A stretch of DNA of 64,000 bases from Pseudocolwellia sp049933045 (GTDB lineage: Bacteria; Pseudomonadota; Gammaproteobacteria; Enterobacterales; Alteromonadaceae), in contig NZ_CP187926.1 of the NCBI RefSeq assembly GCF_049933045.1, forward strand, positions 372,001-436,000, given 5' to 3'. Under the pieces are notes generated by a model. That model was given only the letters and a program-made list of their open reading frames with translations, was not told the origin of the DNA and ran no database searches. The position numbers were made by a program, and so were the translations under genes. Below, in pieces: positions 35,796 through 45,870 of the stretch (position 1 is its first letter; each line of letters begins with the position of its first letter).

Positions 35796-36719
35796 AACTT
35801 AAAATAAGACTAATAACTTTCTAATTGGCTCATAAAGTAAAACGAAATAATATAATTACTTCACTATCCAAATGACTTACTTTATTGTTTCTTTATGATT
35901 AACCTGAATATCTTTTTAAATGTCTCACGAAAGAGGCAGTAATAAAATAAATGTCGTTTAAGATGAGGCGGGCGTTATATTCAGCTAGGGTTCTTTTAAT
36001 AAGTGACAAATATTAATAGTTCGCTAATAAATATTATAAGATTTATTTCTTCACTTTATTATTCTGTTAAATAGCTCTTTGTCATCAATTAGCTATAGTG
36101 ATAACTTGATGAGTAATATTAAATCTCAGTAGTTTTCTACATACAAAATGAAATAACACGGTGTAAACTGTTATTAGTCTTTAAAACGCAACTTTTACTA
36201 ATTTACTAATTTACTAATAAGTTTAAATATAGGTAATCTAGCTCTATGAATTGTTAGTTAGGGCGAAGTTGATCAAAAGAAGCATTGTTGTATATGTAGT
36301 TAACTCATGCGCAGTGGTAACTAGGTTAAAGGGCAAGCTCATTAATAACGCTTAACACTTTTATAAGCCGTCACTTCTCAAACTGCAATATCATGATGTC
36401 CTGTTAATAAAAACAACTACTATCAGCAATAGTTTTTACTTTATCCAAATATTATGAATAATTATTTCAAGCTTACCTTTTATTGAATATTGTATACAAT
36501 TAAACCTTAACCCTCTAGATATTAGTCTTTACCTGCTCAAGGATTGTATACGATTTTAATTTTTTTATAATATGTTCTGAATAATTATTAATATAAGTGA
36601 ATATAAATTGATTTATGCTCTTGACAAAAACTATTTTTCTGAAACGAGAAAAAACAAATTGTTTTTAGCAATTGGAGTCTTTATTCTAATTACACTTTAG
36701 AGTGACCTGAGGTCCTAAA
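35796..36719. other. Gene-free stretch upstream of oadG
   Basis: About 920 AT-rich bases without a credible ORF. AAAACAAATTGTTTT around 36650-36666 is a short palindrome close to the oadG start. The oad promoter must be near the right end; nothing else recognised. Confidence 0.4.
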
Positions 36720-36983
36720 ATGGAACATCTAAACGAGTTATTTATTGAAGCAGGCACATTGATGCTTGCGGGTATGGTTTTTGTTTTTGTATTTCTTGGC
36801 TTGTTAGTAATTTTTATTAACTGTGTATTAGCTAAGTTAGCAATTAAATTTCCTGATGCTAAACCACAAACTAGAGCGCCGAGAGCTGCAAAAGCCTCAA
36901 CAAATTCTGCAGGTAGTGTTTCGCCAAGTGTAGTTGCCGCTATATCTTCAGCCGTTTCACAATACCGTAGCAAACATAATTAA
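36720..36983 (+). CDS. oadG: Oxaloacetate decarboxylase gamma subunit
   Basis: 87-aa single-span membrane protein (hydrophobic GTLMLAGMVFVFVFLGLLVIFI, about 12-33) with an Ala/Ser-rich cytoplasmic tail, as in OadG. The subunit holds the alpha and beta subunits together in the sodium-pumping decarboxylase. It has a GAGG ribosome site and is followed by oadA 21 bases later and oadB beyond, the standard G-A-B order. Confidence 0.92.
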   Translation: MEHLNELFIEAGTLMLAGMVFVFVFLGLLVIFINCVLAKLAIKFPDAKPQTRAPRAAKASTNSAGSVSPSVVAAISSAVSQYRSKHN

Positions 36984-37004
36984 AAAAAACATAGGAGCAT
37001 TTCC

Positions 37005-38777
37005 ATGTCAAAGCCATTAGGTATCACTGAGGTCGTTCTACGTGACGGCCATCAATCACTACTAGCAACAAGGTTACGCCTTGAAGATATGCTACCCATT
37101 GCGTCTACATTAGATGATATAGGGTATTGGTCTATTGAATCATGGGGTGGAGCAACGTTTGACTCGTGTATTCGTTATTTAGGTGAAGATCCTTGGGAAC
37201 GTATTCGTGCCCTTAAAAAAGCGATGCCTAAAACTAAGCAACAAATGTTATTTCGCGGACAAAACATTTTAGGCTACCGTCATTATGCTGATGATGTAGT
37301 AGAAAAGTTTGTTGAGCGCGCACATGTAAATGGTGTTGACGTTTTCCGTATTTTTGATGCAATGAACGATGTACGTAATTTAGAAACATCAATTAAAGCT
37401 GCTGTTAAAGTGGGTGCTCACGCTCAAGGTACTTTAAGTTATACCGAAAGCCCAGTGCATACACTTCAAGGCTGGCTAACTATGGCTAAACAGCTTGAAG
37501 ATATGGGCGCTCATTCTTTATGTATTAAAGATATGTCTGGTTTACTTAAACCATACTTTGCTGCAGAACTTATCGGTAAGTTAAAAGAAACGGTTGCTTT
37601 ACCTATTTCATTACATTGTCATGCAACAACAGGTTTGAGTGTAGCTACACACATGAAAGCGATTGATGCAGGTATTGATGTAATTGATACTTCTATTTCT
37701 TCAATGAGCCAAACTTACGGCCATTCACCAACAGAAACTATCGCATCAATTGTAGATGGTACGCCGCGTGATTCAGGTTTAGACGTAGTTAAAATGGCTG
37801 AAGTTGCAGCTTACTTTAGAGACGTTCGTGAGAAATACGCTAAATTTGAAGGTAGTTTAAAAGGTGTTGACGCTAGAATTTTATTAGCTCAAGTACCTGG
37901 TGGTATGTTAACTAACATGGAAAGCCAACTTAAAGAGCAGGGCGCTTCAGATAAATTTGATGAAGTATTAAAAGAGATCCCTCGTGTACGTAAAGAGTTA
38001 GGTAACATTCCATTAGTTACGCCAACGTCTCAAATTGTAGGTACACAGTCAGTATTAAACGTACTAACAGGTGAACGTTACAAATCTATCACTAAAGAAA
38101 CTGCTGGTATCTTAAAAGGTGAATACGGTGCTACAGCTTCACCAGTTGATGCTGAGCTACAAGCTAAAGTATTAGATGGCGCAGAACCAATTACATGTCG
38201 TCCTGCTGACCTAATTGCTCCTGAACTAGATAACTTGTCAGTTGAATTAGCTGCATTAGCTAAAGAAAAATCAATCTCACTAGCTGATGATATGATTGAT
38301 GACGTATTAACTTACGCATTATTTCCTCAGATTGGTTTGAAGTTTTTAGAAAACCGTAACAACCCATCAGCATTTGAACCTGTTCCTACTAAAGAATCTG
38401 CTAAGTCAGTTCCTAAGTCTGAATCAAACACAGCAACTGAGAACTATGCAGTTAGTGTTGACGGTAAAGTTTATGATGTTGTTGTTGCTCCTGGTGGAAG
38501 CCTTGAAAGTGTTTCACATGCTCCTGGTGGCGAAGTGCTTAAGCAATCTACATCAGTTAGTGCTGCAGAAACATTAAACGCGCCACTAGCAGGTAACATA
38601 TTTAAAGTGTTAGTAAATGAAGGCGATACTGTTGAAGCTGGGGAAGTTGTTATTGTGATGGAAGCAATGAAAATGGAAACAGAAATTCGAGCAGTAAGCG
38701 CGGGCGAAATCGTTGCTGTACATATTAGAGAGGGTGACTCTGTAACAGTTGGTGACACCTTACTAAGTTTAACATAG
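37005..38777 (+). CDS. oadA: Oxaloacetate decarboxylase alpha subunit, biotin-containing
   Basis: 590-aa carboxyltransferase. The N-terminal HMGL-like barrel begins VVLRDGHQSLLATRLR (10-25); SLHCHATTGLSVATHMKAIDAG near 199 carries the metal histidines; a conserved carboxylase domain follows. A linker (about 455-515) leads to a biotinyl domain with EAMKME (about 552-557), the lysine being biotinylated. The enzyme transfers CO2 from oxaloacetate to biotin, and OadB couples its release to sodium export. Middle gene of oadGAB. No citrate lyase genes are nearby, so oxaloacetate/pyruvate balance rather than citrate fermentation is the likely context. Confidence 0.96.
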   Translation: MSKPLGITEVVLRDGHQSLLATRLRLEDMLPIASTLDDIGYWSIESWGGATFDSCIRYLGEDPWERIRALKKAMPKTKQQMLFRGQNILGYRHYADDVVEKFVERAHVNGVDVFRIFDAMNDVRNLETSIKAAVKVGAHAQGTLSYTESPVHTLQGWLTMAKQLEDMGAHSLCIKDMSGLLKPYFAAELIGKLKETVALPISLHCHATTGLSVATHMKAIDAGIDVIDTSISSMSQTYGHSPTETIASIVDGTPRDSGLDVVKMAEVAAYFRDVREKYAKFEGSLKGVDARILLAQVPGGMLTNMESQLKEQGASDKFDEVLKEIPRVRKELGNIPLVTPTSQIVGTQSVLNVLTGERYKSITKETAGILKGEYGATASPVDAELQAKVLDGAEPITCRPADLIAPELDNLSVELAALAKEKSISLADDMIDDVLTYALFPQIGLKFLENRNNPSAFEPVPTKESAKSVPKSESNTATENYAVSVDGKVYDVVVAPGGSLESVSHAPGGEVLKQSTSVSAAETLNAPLAGNIFKVLVNEGDTVEAGEVVIVMEAMKMETEIRAVSAGEIVAVHIREGDSVTVGDTLLSLT

Positions 38778-38785
38778 GTGAAATA

Positions 38786-39919
38786 ATGGAAGCATTACAC
38801 ACATTATGGTTGTCTACTGGCTTAGCTAACTTTGAAGTTGGCCAAGTGGTAATGATGTTGGTAGGTTGTGGATTATTGTATTTAGCAATAGCACGTAACT
38901 TTGAACCATTATTGTTACTTCCTATGGGATTCGGCGCGATATTAACCAATATTCCTGTTGCTGGTTTCTCTGAAGTAGGCGGACTTTTACATTACATATA
39001 CTATGCAGGTATTGATACTGGCATCTTCCCATTAATTATATTTATGGGTGTAGGTGCAATGACAGACTTTGGGGCACTAATTGCTAACCCTAAAATGTTG
39101 TTTTTAGGTGCCGCTGCTCAGTTTGGTATATTTGCTACTTTATTTGGCGCTATTGCATTAAATGCAGTTCCAGGTATTGAATTTACACTAAAAGATGCTT
39201 CAGCTATTGCGATTATTGGTGGTGCCGATGGTCCTACTGCAATATTCTTAGCGTCTAAACTTGCTCCTGAATTATTAGGTGCTATTGCTGTTGCTGCCTA
39301 CTCATACATGGCGCTTGTTCCTATTATTCAACCACCAATTATGCGTGCTTTAACAAGTGTTGATGAACGTAAAATTGAAATGGCGCAACTTCGTCATGTA
39401 ACTAAAATAGAAAAAATTATATTCCCATTAGGTGTATTACTAATGACAATATTCTTTTTACCATCAGCTACTCCGCTGGTAGGTATGTTCTGTTTAGGTA
39501 ACTTAATGCGTGAATCAGGTGTTGTTGATCGTTTAAGCACTACAGCTCAAAACGAATTAATTAATATCACAACTATATTCCTAGGTTTAGGTGTTGGTTC
39601 TAAATTAAGTTCTCATGCGTTCTTGAACGTTGAAACTTTAGGTATTCTAGGCTTAGGAGCTGTTGCTTTCTCTATCGGTACAGCATCTGGTGTATTAATG
39701 GCTAAGTTTATGAATAAAGTTAGTAAAGACCCTATCAACCCATTAATTGGTGCTGCGGGTGTTTCTGCTGTACCTATGGCGGCTCGTGTAGCTAACAAGG
39801 TTGGCTTAGAAGCTAACCCGCATAACTTCTTGTTAATGCATGCTATGGGTCCTAACGTTGCTGGTGTATTAGGTTCTGCTGTTGCAGCGGGTATTTTACT
39901 AGCCCTAGTTGGCGGATAG
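38786..39919 (+). CDS. oadB: Oxaloacetate decarboxylase beta subunit (sodium pump)
   Basis: 377-aa polytopic membrane protein that couples carboxybiotin decarboxylation to export of sodium. The functional motif GGADGPTAIFLASKLAP (about 146-162) includes the key aspartate, and NPHNFLLMHAMGPNVAGVLGSA closes the protein. It starts 8 bases after oadA and is the last gene of the operon. Contributes to a sodium gradient that NhaB and the symporters in this window can share. Confidence 0.96.
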   Translation: MEALHTLWLSTGLANFEVGQVVMMLVGCGLLYLAIARNFEPLLLLPMGFGAILTNIPVAGFSEVGGLLHYIYYAGIDTGIFPLIIFMGVGAMTDFGALIANPKMLFLGAAAQFGIFATLFGAIALNAVPGIEFTLKDASAIAIIGGADGPTAIFLASKLAPELLGAIAVAAYSYMALVPIIQPPIMRALTSVDERKIEMAQLRHVTKIEKIIFPLGVLLMTIFFLPSATPLVGMFCLGNLMRESGVVDRLSTTAQNELINITTIFLGLGVGSKLSSHAFLNVETLGILGLGAVAFSIGTASGVLMAKFMNKVSKDPINPLIGAAGVSAVPMAARVANKVGLEANPHNFLLMHAMGPNVAGVLGSAVAAGILLALVGG

Positions 39920-39965
39920 CTATTCGTAGTTAAGCGTTAAGCAAGTATTAACGTGTTAAAAAAAG

Positions 39966-39997
39966 AAAAGCGCAAACATAACTGTTTGCGCTTTTTT
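39966..39997. terminator. Terminator between oadB and pdxH
   Basis: AAAAGCGCAAACA pairs with TGTTTGCGCTTTT around TAAC, followed by TT on the + strand; A-rich upstream, so it may serve both convergent genes. Confidence 0.85.
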
Positions 39998-40080
39998 ATT
40001 GATTAAATATTGTGGATATAAGCTAAGAGAATTAAGTGTTTATTTACTTTTAACGTTAACCTTATGGGTATCGCTCTTCT

Positions 40081-40737
40081 TTAAGGATGACGTTTAAATT
40101 GAGTCCATTCATTATCAAGTTTTTCAAAGCATATTCTATCGTGTAATCTACTTGCTCTACCTTGCCAAAATTCAATATATGTAGGTTTAACATTCCAGCC
40201 CCCCCAGAATTCAGGGTAAGGAATTTCAGCTAAATCAGCGAACTTCTTCTTGTAAAAGGCTTCACGTTCTTTTAATTCATCTGCTGATGTTAACTTAGTA
40301 CTTTGCTTTGACGCCCAAGCACCAATTTGACTGCCTCTGTCTCTACTGTGAAAGTAACGTTTAGATTGTTCAGCCGATGTTTTTGATACTTCACCTTCTA
40401 TGCGAATTTGTCGCTGTAAAACATTCCAATGAAAAAGTATGGATATTTTATTGTTAGCTTCTAATTCTTGGCTTTTACTGCTGCCATAGTTAGTATAAAA
40501 AACAAAACCATCAGCGTTATATTCTTTAAGTAACACCATCCTAGAACGCGGCTGTCCATTTTGATCACAGGTGCTAATCGACATAGATTCTGGTAACAAA
40601 ATCCCTGACTTTTTAGCATCATCAAACCATTGCTCAAATAAAGCTAACGGATCAGTTTCAGAAGAAATATCGGGTAAAGGTAAAGCAACCCCTTGACCAA
40701 AAGTGAGTAAACATTTTATTTTTTCGATGAAGTTCAT
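40081..40737 (-). CDS. pdxH: Pyridoxamine 5'-phosphate oxidase
   Basis: 218-aa FMN enzyme for the last step of pyridoxal phosphate synthesis and salvage. Typical segments: PRSRMVLLKEYNADGFVFYTNYGSSKSQELEAN (FMN binding, about 63-95), FHWNVLQRQIRIEG, YFHSRDRGSQIGAWAS, and the signature end EFWQGRASRLHDRI. Length equals E. coli PdxH. Monocistronic and convergent with oadB. Confidence 0.96.
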   Translation of the reverse strand: MNFIEKIKCLLTFGQGVALPLPDISSETDPLALFEQWFDDAKKSGILLPESMSISTCDQNGQPRSRMVLLKEYNADGFVFYTNYGSSKSQELEANNKISILFHWNVLQRQIRIEGEVSKTSAEQSKRYFHSRDRGSQIGAWASKQSTKLTSADELKEREAFYKKKFADLAEIPYPEFWGGWNVKPTYIEFWQGRASRLHDRICFEKLDNEWTQFKRHP

Positions 40738-40858
40738 TAAATTGATTCAAGTGACGTTTTTATTATTTTATCAGCTTTAGAAGTTAAGGATAATAAAATA
40801 ATGGGTGGATCTAAATAATGCTATTTAGATAGCGATTTAAAGTAAAGTTATCTGGTTA

Positions 40859-41044
40859 TTATAGCTCCCAATCATCGCTATCGTCTAAAAGCTCTTTTAA
40901 ACGCTTTCGTTCTAGCATATCTTCAATGCGTTGCCTTACTTGGCTGTTGCGTTCTGCCTTATCTCCTTTGGCCAAATCGTCGTCGTAAGAAATTTTATCA
41001 TCATTATTGCTGATATCTTCAACGCTATTTATATCATCGCTCAT
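40859..41044 (-). CDS. PA3496-family small protein
   Basis: 61-aa acidic protein with an unstructured Asp/Ser-rich N-terminus and a conserved C-terminal helix (RQRIEDMLERKRLKELLDDSDDWEL). That helix pattern (R-IE--LE-+RL+-LLDD) is what I know as the PA3496 family, described as putative envelope integrity proteins of unknown mechanism. Divergent from tmcA. Confidence 0.65.
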   Translation of the reverse strand: MSDDINSVEDISNNDDKISYDDDLAKGDKAERNSQVRQRIEDMLERKRLKELLDDSDDWEL

Positions 41045-41205
41045 TTAACACCTATGTTTTCTAAAACTTGAGGAGACCTTCTCTGAATATAGGAAAAAAT
41101 TATAACTTTACCAAGCTGATTTTCAATATTTTATTTATGTTTGTTTCGATATTTTTCATAGCTTGGTAAACTTAGCTTTGATTTTATACATAAAATAGAC
41201 AAAAA

Positions 41206-43416
41206 ATGACTTCTGCTAACTTTTACCGATGCATAACCGAGCTTTCTTTATATGCTTCAACGCGTTCTCATCGACAAATAGTTATTTTGCAAGGCAGTCA
41301 TACATGGGCGAATACACTTCTTCAGCAAATTCCATCGCATCCTTTTTCTAGCCAAGACATTACCAATGAAAATGTTATTGATACCTCATCATTAAAGAAT
41401 AAAGACGGGTATATCTACAGTGATGACATAGCTATTCGCGGAAATGTAAACAAACAAACCTTCAGAAATAAACTCGGAACAGAAAGTCAGTTTGTAGTGT
41501 TTTATCATGAGCAATTAAATATTGATGCTTTGGCTGCGCTATCAGGGACTTTAATTTCAGGTGGAATACTATTTATTGTCATTCCTGAAAATATAGCGAG
41601 TTCAGACTTTTATCAAGGTAGTTTCTTCAATCAACGCTTAGCCGATAAAGTTTTAAATAATACAGCTATTAAAATAATCAAAGAAGCTGATGGTGTTGCT
41701 AGCGCTAAAGCTTCAAATGCTTGTTCTGTTATCAGCCAAAGTTCAGCTGAAGATGTGGAAGTCGTTTTAAAGCAAACATCACTCGAAATGAACTGTTTAA
41801 CTCAAGAACAATTGAGGGCAGTAAAACAGGTTATTCAAGTGGTAAAAGGTCATCGCAATCGTCCTCTTGTATTAACAGCGGATAGAGGAAGAGGCAAGTC
41901 TTCTGCGTTAGCGATAGCCTGTGCAGAATTACTCAAAAATGCACAAGCAGAAATAAAGATAGCCATAACCGCAACTCATAGAAAATCAATTGATGTGTTT
42001 TTTAAGCAATTGACTCAAAGCTTAAAGCGAGAAGAAACAACTGCAGATATTAATATTTCTGGTAGTAACCGATTAGAACATAAAAATGGCTCAGTGCAGT
42101 TTATTGCCGTAGATGAACTCATTAAAACTAAAACCACTTTTAACTTAGTATTAGTGGATGAAGCTGCTTCGATACCTTTGTATTTTTTAAATCAATTATT
42201 AGCAAAACATCATCGAATGGTGTTTGCGAGTACGGTTCACGGATACGAAGGGGCCGGAAGAAGTTTTACCTTAAAATTTCAGAATAACGTAGCGCAAAAA
42301 TATCCAGAAAGTAAAACCTTAAATATCAGCCAGCCAATTAGATGGGCAGAAAATGATCCTGTAGAAGCTTTTATTTATGATCTTTGTTTGTTGAATGCAG
42401 AAGCGCCGAAGTTACCTGAAGGTTTTTCATTATCTTCGTCATTACTTGAGTTTAAAGAAGTAAACACTGAAGCTTTAATGTTGGATGAATTACTTTTACA
42501 GCAAATTTTTGCTGTACTTGTTACTGCACATTATCAAACGTCACCGAATGATCTTAGATTATTACTTGATAATCCAAACATAACACTTGTAACTTTGTCT
42601 TCTCAAAAGCAATTACTGGGTGTCGCCTTATTATTAAAAGAAGGTGCAACTGAAGATGAACAGTTAAAAGGGTTAATTCAGAGTAATCAGCGTCGCTTAA
42701 AAGATCAGTTTATTCCACAATCGTTATTAACGCACTGTGGCGAAGAAAGCAGTTTTAACTATTCTTATTTAAGAGTGATGCGTATTGCTATTCTGCCTGA
42801 GTTACAAGATAAGGGTTTAGGTAGTATGTTCTTATCGCTTATTGAAGCCTATGCTGAACAACAAAACATAGATTTTATCGGAACAAGTTTTGGGGCGAAT
42901 AAATCACTCCTTAACTTTTGGCAGCAGCAAGCCTATAAAATTGCGCGAATAGGTTTTACTAAAGACAAAGCCAGTGGTGAACATTCGGCGTTATTATTAA
43001 AAGCGATAAATAAACAACATGAGCCGTATTTAGATAAAATAGAAGATAACTTTTATCAGAGCTTTGATTATTTATTAGCAGAGCAATATAAAGATCTTTT
43101 ACCTGAACTTGTTTGGCAAATTATGACTTATTGTCCAATAGATTCTTTGCCTATACTTAATAAATTCGACTTGAAAGCCATAGACGATTTTTATACGAAG
43201 AAACGTCAATATAGTGTTTGTGTTTATCATTTACATAAGTGGTTACAGCATCAAATGAAAATGCCTTTTGACCCAGATATGAGACCTATTATTAATAAAA
43301 TATTTCAGCGACAAGAAGTTTCTAGCCTAACCGAAGCTTATGGATTTTCAGGAAAGAAAGCCTTTAACAATCATTTAATTCAATTCATCGAAAGTTATAG
43401 TCAAAAAAATAAATAA
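41206..43416 (+). CDS. tmcA: tRNA(Met) cytidine acetyltransferase TmcA
   Basis: 736-aa enzyme that makes N4-acetylcytidine at the wobble base of elongator tRNA-Met. Domain order: N-terminal DUF1726-like region, RecA-like helicase module with P-loop LTADRGRGKSS (about 223-233) and LVLVDEAASIPL (DEAA box), GNAT acetyltransferase domain (SYLRVMRIAILPELQDKGLGSMFL near 520-545), and a C-terminal tRNA-binding part. ATP and acetyl-CoA are used. Size is close to E. coli TmcA (671 aa). Confidence 0.95.
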   Translation: MTSANFYRCITELSLYASTRSHRQIVILQGSHTWANTLLQQIPSHPFSSQDITNENVIDTSSLKNKDGYIYSDDIAIRGNVNKQTFRNKLGTESQFVVFYHEQLNIDALAALSGTLISGGILFIVIPENIASSDFYQGSFFNQRLADKVLNNTAIKIIKEADGVASAKASNACSVISQSSAEDVEVVLKQTSLEMNCLTQEQLRAVKQVIQVVKGHRNRPLVLTADRGRGKSSALAIACAELLKNAQAEIKIAITATHRKSIDVFFKQLTQSLKREETTADINISGSNRLEHKNGSVQFIAVDELIKTKTTFNLVLVDEAASIPLYFLNQLLAKHHRMVFASTVHGYEGAGRSFTLKFQNNVAQKYPESKTLNISQPIRWAENDPVEAFIYDLCLLNAEAPKLPEGFSLSSSLLEFKEVNTEALMLDELLLQQIFAVLVTAHYQTSPNDLRLLLDNPNITLVTLSSQKQLLGVALLLKEGATEDEQLKGLIQSNQRRLKDQFIPQSLLTHCGEESSFNYSYLRVMRIAILPELQDKGLGSMFLSLIEAYAEQQNIDFIGTSFGANKSLLNFWQQQAYKIARIGFTKDKASGEHSALLLKAINKQHEPYLDKIEDNFYQSFDYLLAEQYKDLLPELVWQIMTYCPIDSLPILNKFDLKAIDDFYTKKRQYSVCVYHLHKWLQHQMKMPFDPDMRPIINKIFQRQEVSSLTEAYGFSGKKAFNNHLIQFIESYSQKNK

Positions 43417-43461
43417 AATATTTTTATATAAAATTTTTGTCGTTTGGTAACAGGAATAAAT

Positions 43462-44343
43462 ATGCAGGAAGTGATCACGGTTGAAAACTTAGTCAAAAAA
43501 TACGGCGATTTAAATGCTGTAGATGATGTGAGTTTCTCAATAAAAAAAGGACATTGTTTTGGCTTGTTAGGTCCTAATGGTGCAGGAAAAACCACCACGA
43601 TTGAAATAATGGAAGGTATTATTCCAGCCTCTCATGGCAATGTTTTATATAAAGGTAAGCCTGTTGATTCAACCATATCTCAACAAATAGGTATTCAATT
43701 TCAAAATACGGCTCTACAAGATTTCTTAACAGTAAAAGAAACCTTAAATCTATTTGCTGCCTTTTACGATAAAACTGTGTCTCAAGATAAACTTATTGAG
43801 TTGTGTGACTTAAGTGAATTTCTAAATAAAAATAACCGCTTACTTTCAGGTGGTCAAAGACAACGTTTATTATTGGCTCTGGCTTTGATTAACGATCCTG
43901 AAATTATTTTTCTCGACGAACCAACAACGGGCTTAGATCCACAAGCACGACGCAACTTTTGGCAACTGATTAAAAATATTAAAGCACAAGGTAAAACTAT
44001 TATTTTAACCACACATTACATGGATGAAGCCGAACAGCTGTGTGACGAAGTGGTTATTATGGATCATGGTGAAATTATTGAATCGGGTACACCAGAGGCT
44101 TTACTAAATAAACATTTCGAAAGTATTTTTATCTACCTACCTGCTATGCATTTAAATACAGAACTCATTGGAAAATTTCAAGGTGAAGTACAAGGCGATA
44201 GGGTAGAGATAACGACGCAACACGTAGAGAAAACCTTAACTTTATTGATTGAAAATAATGTTTCATTAGAAGGATTACATGTGAAGTCAGCTAACTTAGA
44301 TGATTTGTTTTTAAAACTAACTGGCTATTCTTTGAGGGATTAA
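43462..44343 (+). CDS. ABC transporter ATP-binding protein (ABC-2 exporter)
   Basis: 293-aa ATPase. Walker A GPNGAGKTT at 37-45, Q-loop near FQNTALQDFL, signature LSGGQRQRL near 131, Walker B IIFLDEPTTGLDP near 151, and the switch histidine in TTHYMDEAE. I chose ATG 43462, which has AGGA six bases upstream; the frame extends to a TTG at 43444. It belongs to the drug/lipid/Nod-type DRA subfamily and pairs with the permease that follows after 3 bases. Cargo unknown. Confidence 0.93.
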   Translation: MQEVITVENLVKKYGDLNAVDDVSFSIKKGHCFGLLGPNGAGKTTTIEIMEGIIPASHGNVLYKGKPVDSTISQQIGIQFQNTALQDFLTVKETLNLFAAFYDKTVSQDKLIELCDLSEFLNKNNRLLSGGQRQRLLLALALINDPEIIFLDEPTTGLDPQARRNFWQLIKNIKAQGKTIILTTHYMDEAEQLCDEVVIMDHGEIIESGTPEALLNKHFESIFIYLPAMHLNTELIGKFQGEVQGDRVEITTQHVEKTLTLLIENNVSLEGLHVKSANLDDLFLKLTGYSLRD

Positions 44344-44346
44344 CTG

Positions 44347-45351
44347 ATGAATTTCAAACGTTTTTTTGCCGTAGTAAAAGCTCGTAATCTTGAGTTTTTT
44401 AGAGACAGATCTTCTTTAGGTTGGAACATATTATTTCCTGTTTTAATGTTAGCTGGCTTATCATTTGTTTTTTCAGGTGATGGTCGTGGCGTGTATAAAA
44501 TTGGTGTTGTTAATTTACCTACGGCACAATCAAGTTTTATTGAAACTAAGTACATAGACTTTGTTGATTATAATGATGTAGCGTTAGCTACCACTAAGCT
44601 TGAGCATCATGCGATAGACTTGTTAGTCGATTTCACCTTAGAAAAATATTGGGTAAATGAAGGCGCGCCTAATAGCTATTTAGTCGAAAAAATCTTTATA
44701 AGCGAACATTCAGATTATCAACGTTTAACCACTAATGGGGCACCTATTCGATACGTTGATTGGGTTTTACCTGGTATTTTGGGCATGAACATGATGTTTA
44801 GTTGTTTGTTTGGCGTGGGTTACGTCATTGTTAGGTACAGAAAAAATTCAGTTTTAAAACGTTTAAAAGCTACGCCTTTATCCGCTTTTGAATTTGTATC
44901 AGCTCAGTTGGTGTCGCGTTTATTTATTGTTATGTTTATGTCGAGCTCTGTTTATATTGGCTGTAACATATTTTTCGATTTTTACATGTTAGGCAGTTAT
45001 TTAGACTTATTTATAATTGGCGCTTTAGGTGCCTTTAGCTTAATTACCTTAGGGCTTCTAGTGGCGAGTAGAAGTAAAAGTGAAGAGTTGATTGGTGGCT
45101 TATTAAACTTAACTTCATGGCCAATGATGTTGCTATCAGGTGTTTGGTTTAGCTTAGAAGGTGCGCCAAGTGCGATTCAAACTTTCTCTAACCTCTTACC
45201 ATTAACGCATTTAGTCACAGGAGCGCGTAAAATCATTACTGAAGGTGCAAGTTTGGCTGACATCAGTTTTCACTTATGGTGTTTAGTGGGCATGTGTTCA
45301 TTATTTTTAGTGTTAGGTTCTTCATTATTTAGTTGGAATACAGAGCGATAA
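44347..45351 (+). CDS. ABC-2 type permease
   Basis: 334-aa membrane subunit. One N-terminal helix (WNILFPVLMLAGLSFVF, about 28-45), a periplasmic domain of about 90 residues (to about 140), then five more helices, ending at SLFSWN. The first segment before the helix ends in FFRDRSSLGW, typical for ABC-2 permeases. Translationally close to the ATPase gene (3-base gap), forming a two-gene half-transporter exporter. Confidence 0.9.
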   Translation: MNFKRFFAVVKARNLEFFRDRSSLGWNILFPVLMLAGLSFVFSGDGRGVYKIGVVNLPTAQSSFIETKYIDFVDYNDVALATTKLEHHAIDLLVDFTLEKYWVNEGAPNSYLVEKIFISEHSDYQRLTTNGAPIRYVDWVLPGILGMNMMFSCLFGVGYVIVRYRKNSVLKRLKATPLSAFEFVSAQLVSRLFIVMFMSSSVYIGCNIFFDFYMLGSYLDLFIIGALGAFSLITLGLLVASRSKSEELIGGLLNLTSWPMMLLSGVWFSLEGAPSAIQTFSNLLPLTHLVTGARKIITEGASLADISFHLWCLVGMCSLFLVLGSSLFSWNTER

Positions 45352-45448
45352 GTTATTGGTTGAGTTAGCTAAAATCACCATTTTAGCTATACTTAAAGAT
45401 ATGAAGTTTATTATTTTTATTTTTTATGTATAGATTTATTGATCAGAT

Positions 45449-45832
45449 ATGGGGTTATCTATTCAAAACTTTCTTTTAAAAAGCACTGGCTGTTTGTTTG
45501 TTATTTTAGCTATTTTTGGCGCGGTTTTACCTTTGCTACCCACAACACCTTTTTTGTTGGTAGCAGCAGGGTGCTTCGCTAAATCGTCACCTTATTTTTA
45601 TAACAAGCTACTAAACAGTAAAGTATTTGGTCAGTTGATAAGAGATTGGCAAGATTCACGATCTATATCGCAAAAGTCTAAAATGATTTCTTTATGTTCT
45701 ATGGTGTTGGCAGGGGCGTGGTCGTGTTACATGCTCGAAAATATATGGTTAAAGGTGTTAGTTATTTCTCTTATGATAGGGCCAGCTATATTTGTTTATA
45801 GACTACCTATTGCTAAACGAATTAGCTCATAG
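45449..45832 (+). CDS. YbaN/DUF454 family inner-membrane protein
   Basis: 127-aa protein with three to four hydrophobic segments. The family signature is clear: GCLFVILAIFGAVLPLLPTTPFLLVAAGCFAKSSPYFYNKLL with LLPTTPFLL in the first helix hairpin. Function of DUF454 proteins is unknown. A hairpin TAGCTAAAA/TTTTAGCTA at 45366-45389 separates it from the ABC genes. Confidence 0.88.
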   Translation: MGLSIQNFLLKSTGCLFVILAIFGAVLPLLPTTPFLLVAAGCFAKSSPYFYNKLLNSKVFGQLIRDWQDSRSISQKSKMISLCSMVLAGAWSCYMLENIWLKVLVISLMIGPAIFVYRLPIAKRISS

Positions 45833-45870
45833 GCAGCCTAAATTTTTTTCTCAAACTCTTAATACAAATA

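Noticed and set aside
45366..45389. Hairpin TAGCTAAAA/TTTTAGCTA as terminator of the ABC operon
   Set aside because: No T-tract follows; noted only as a possible hairpin.
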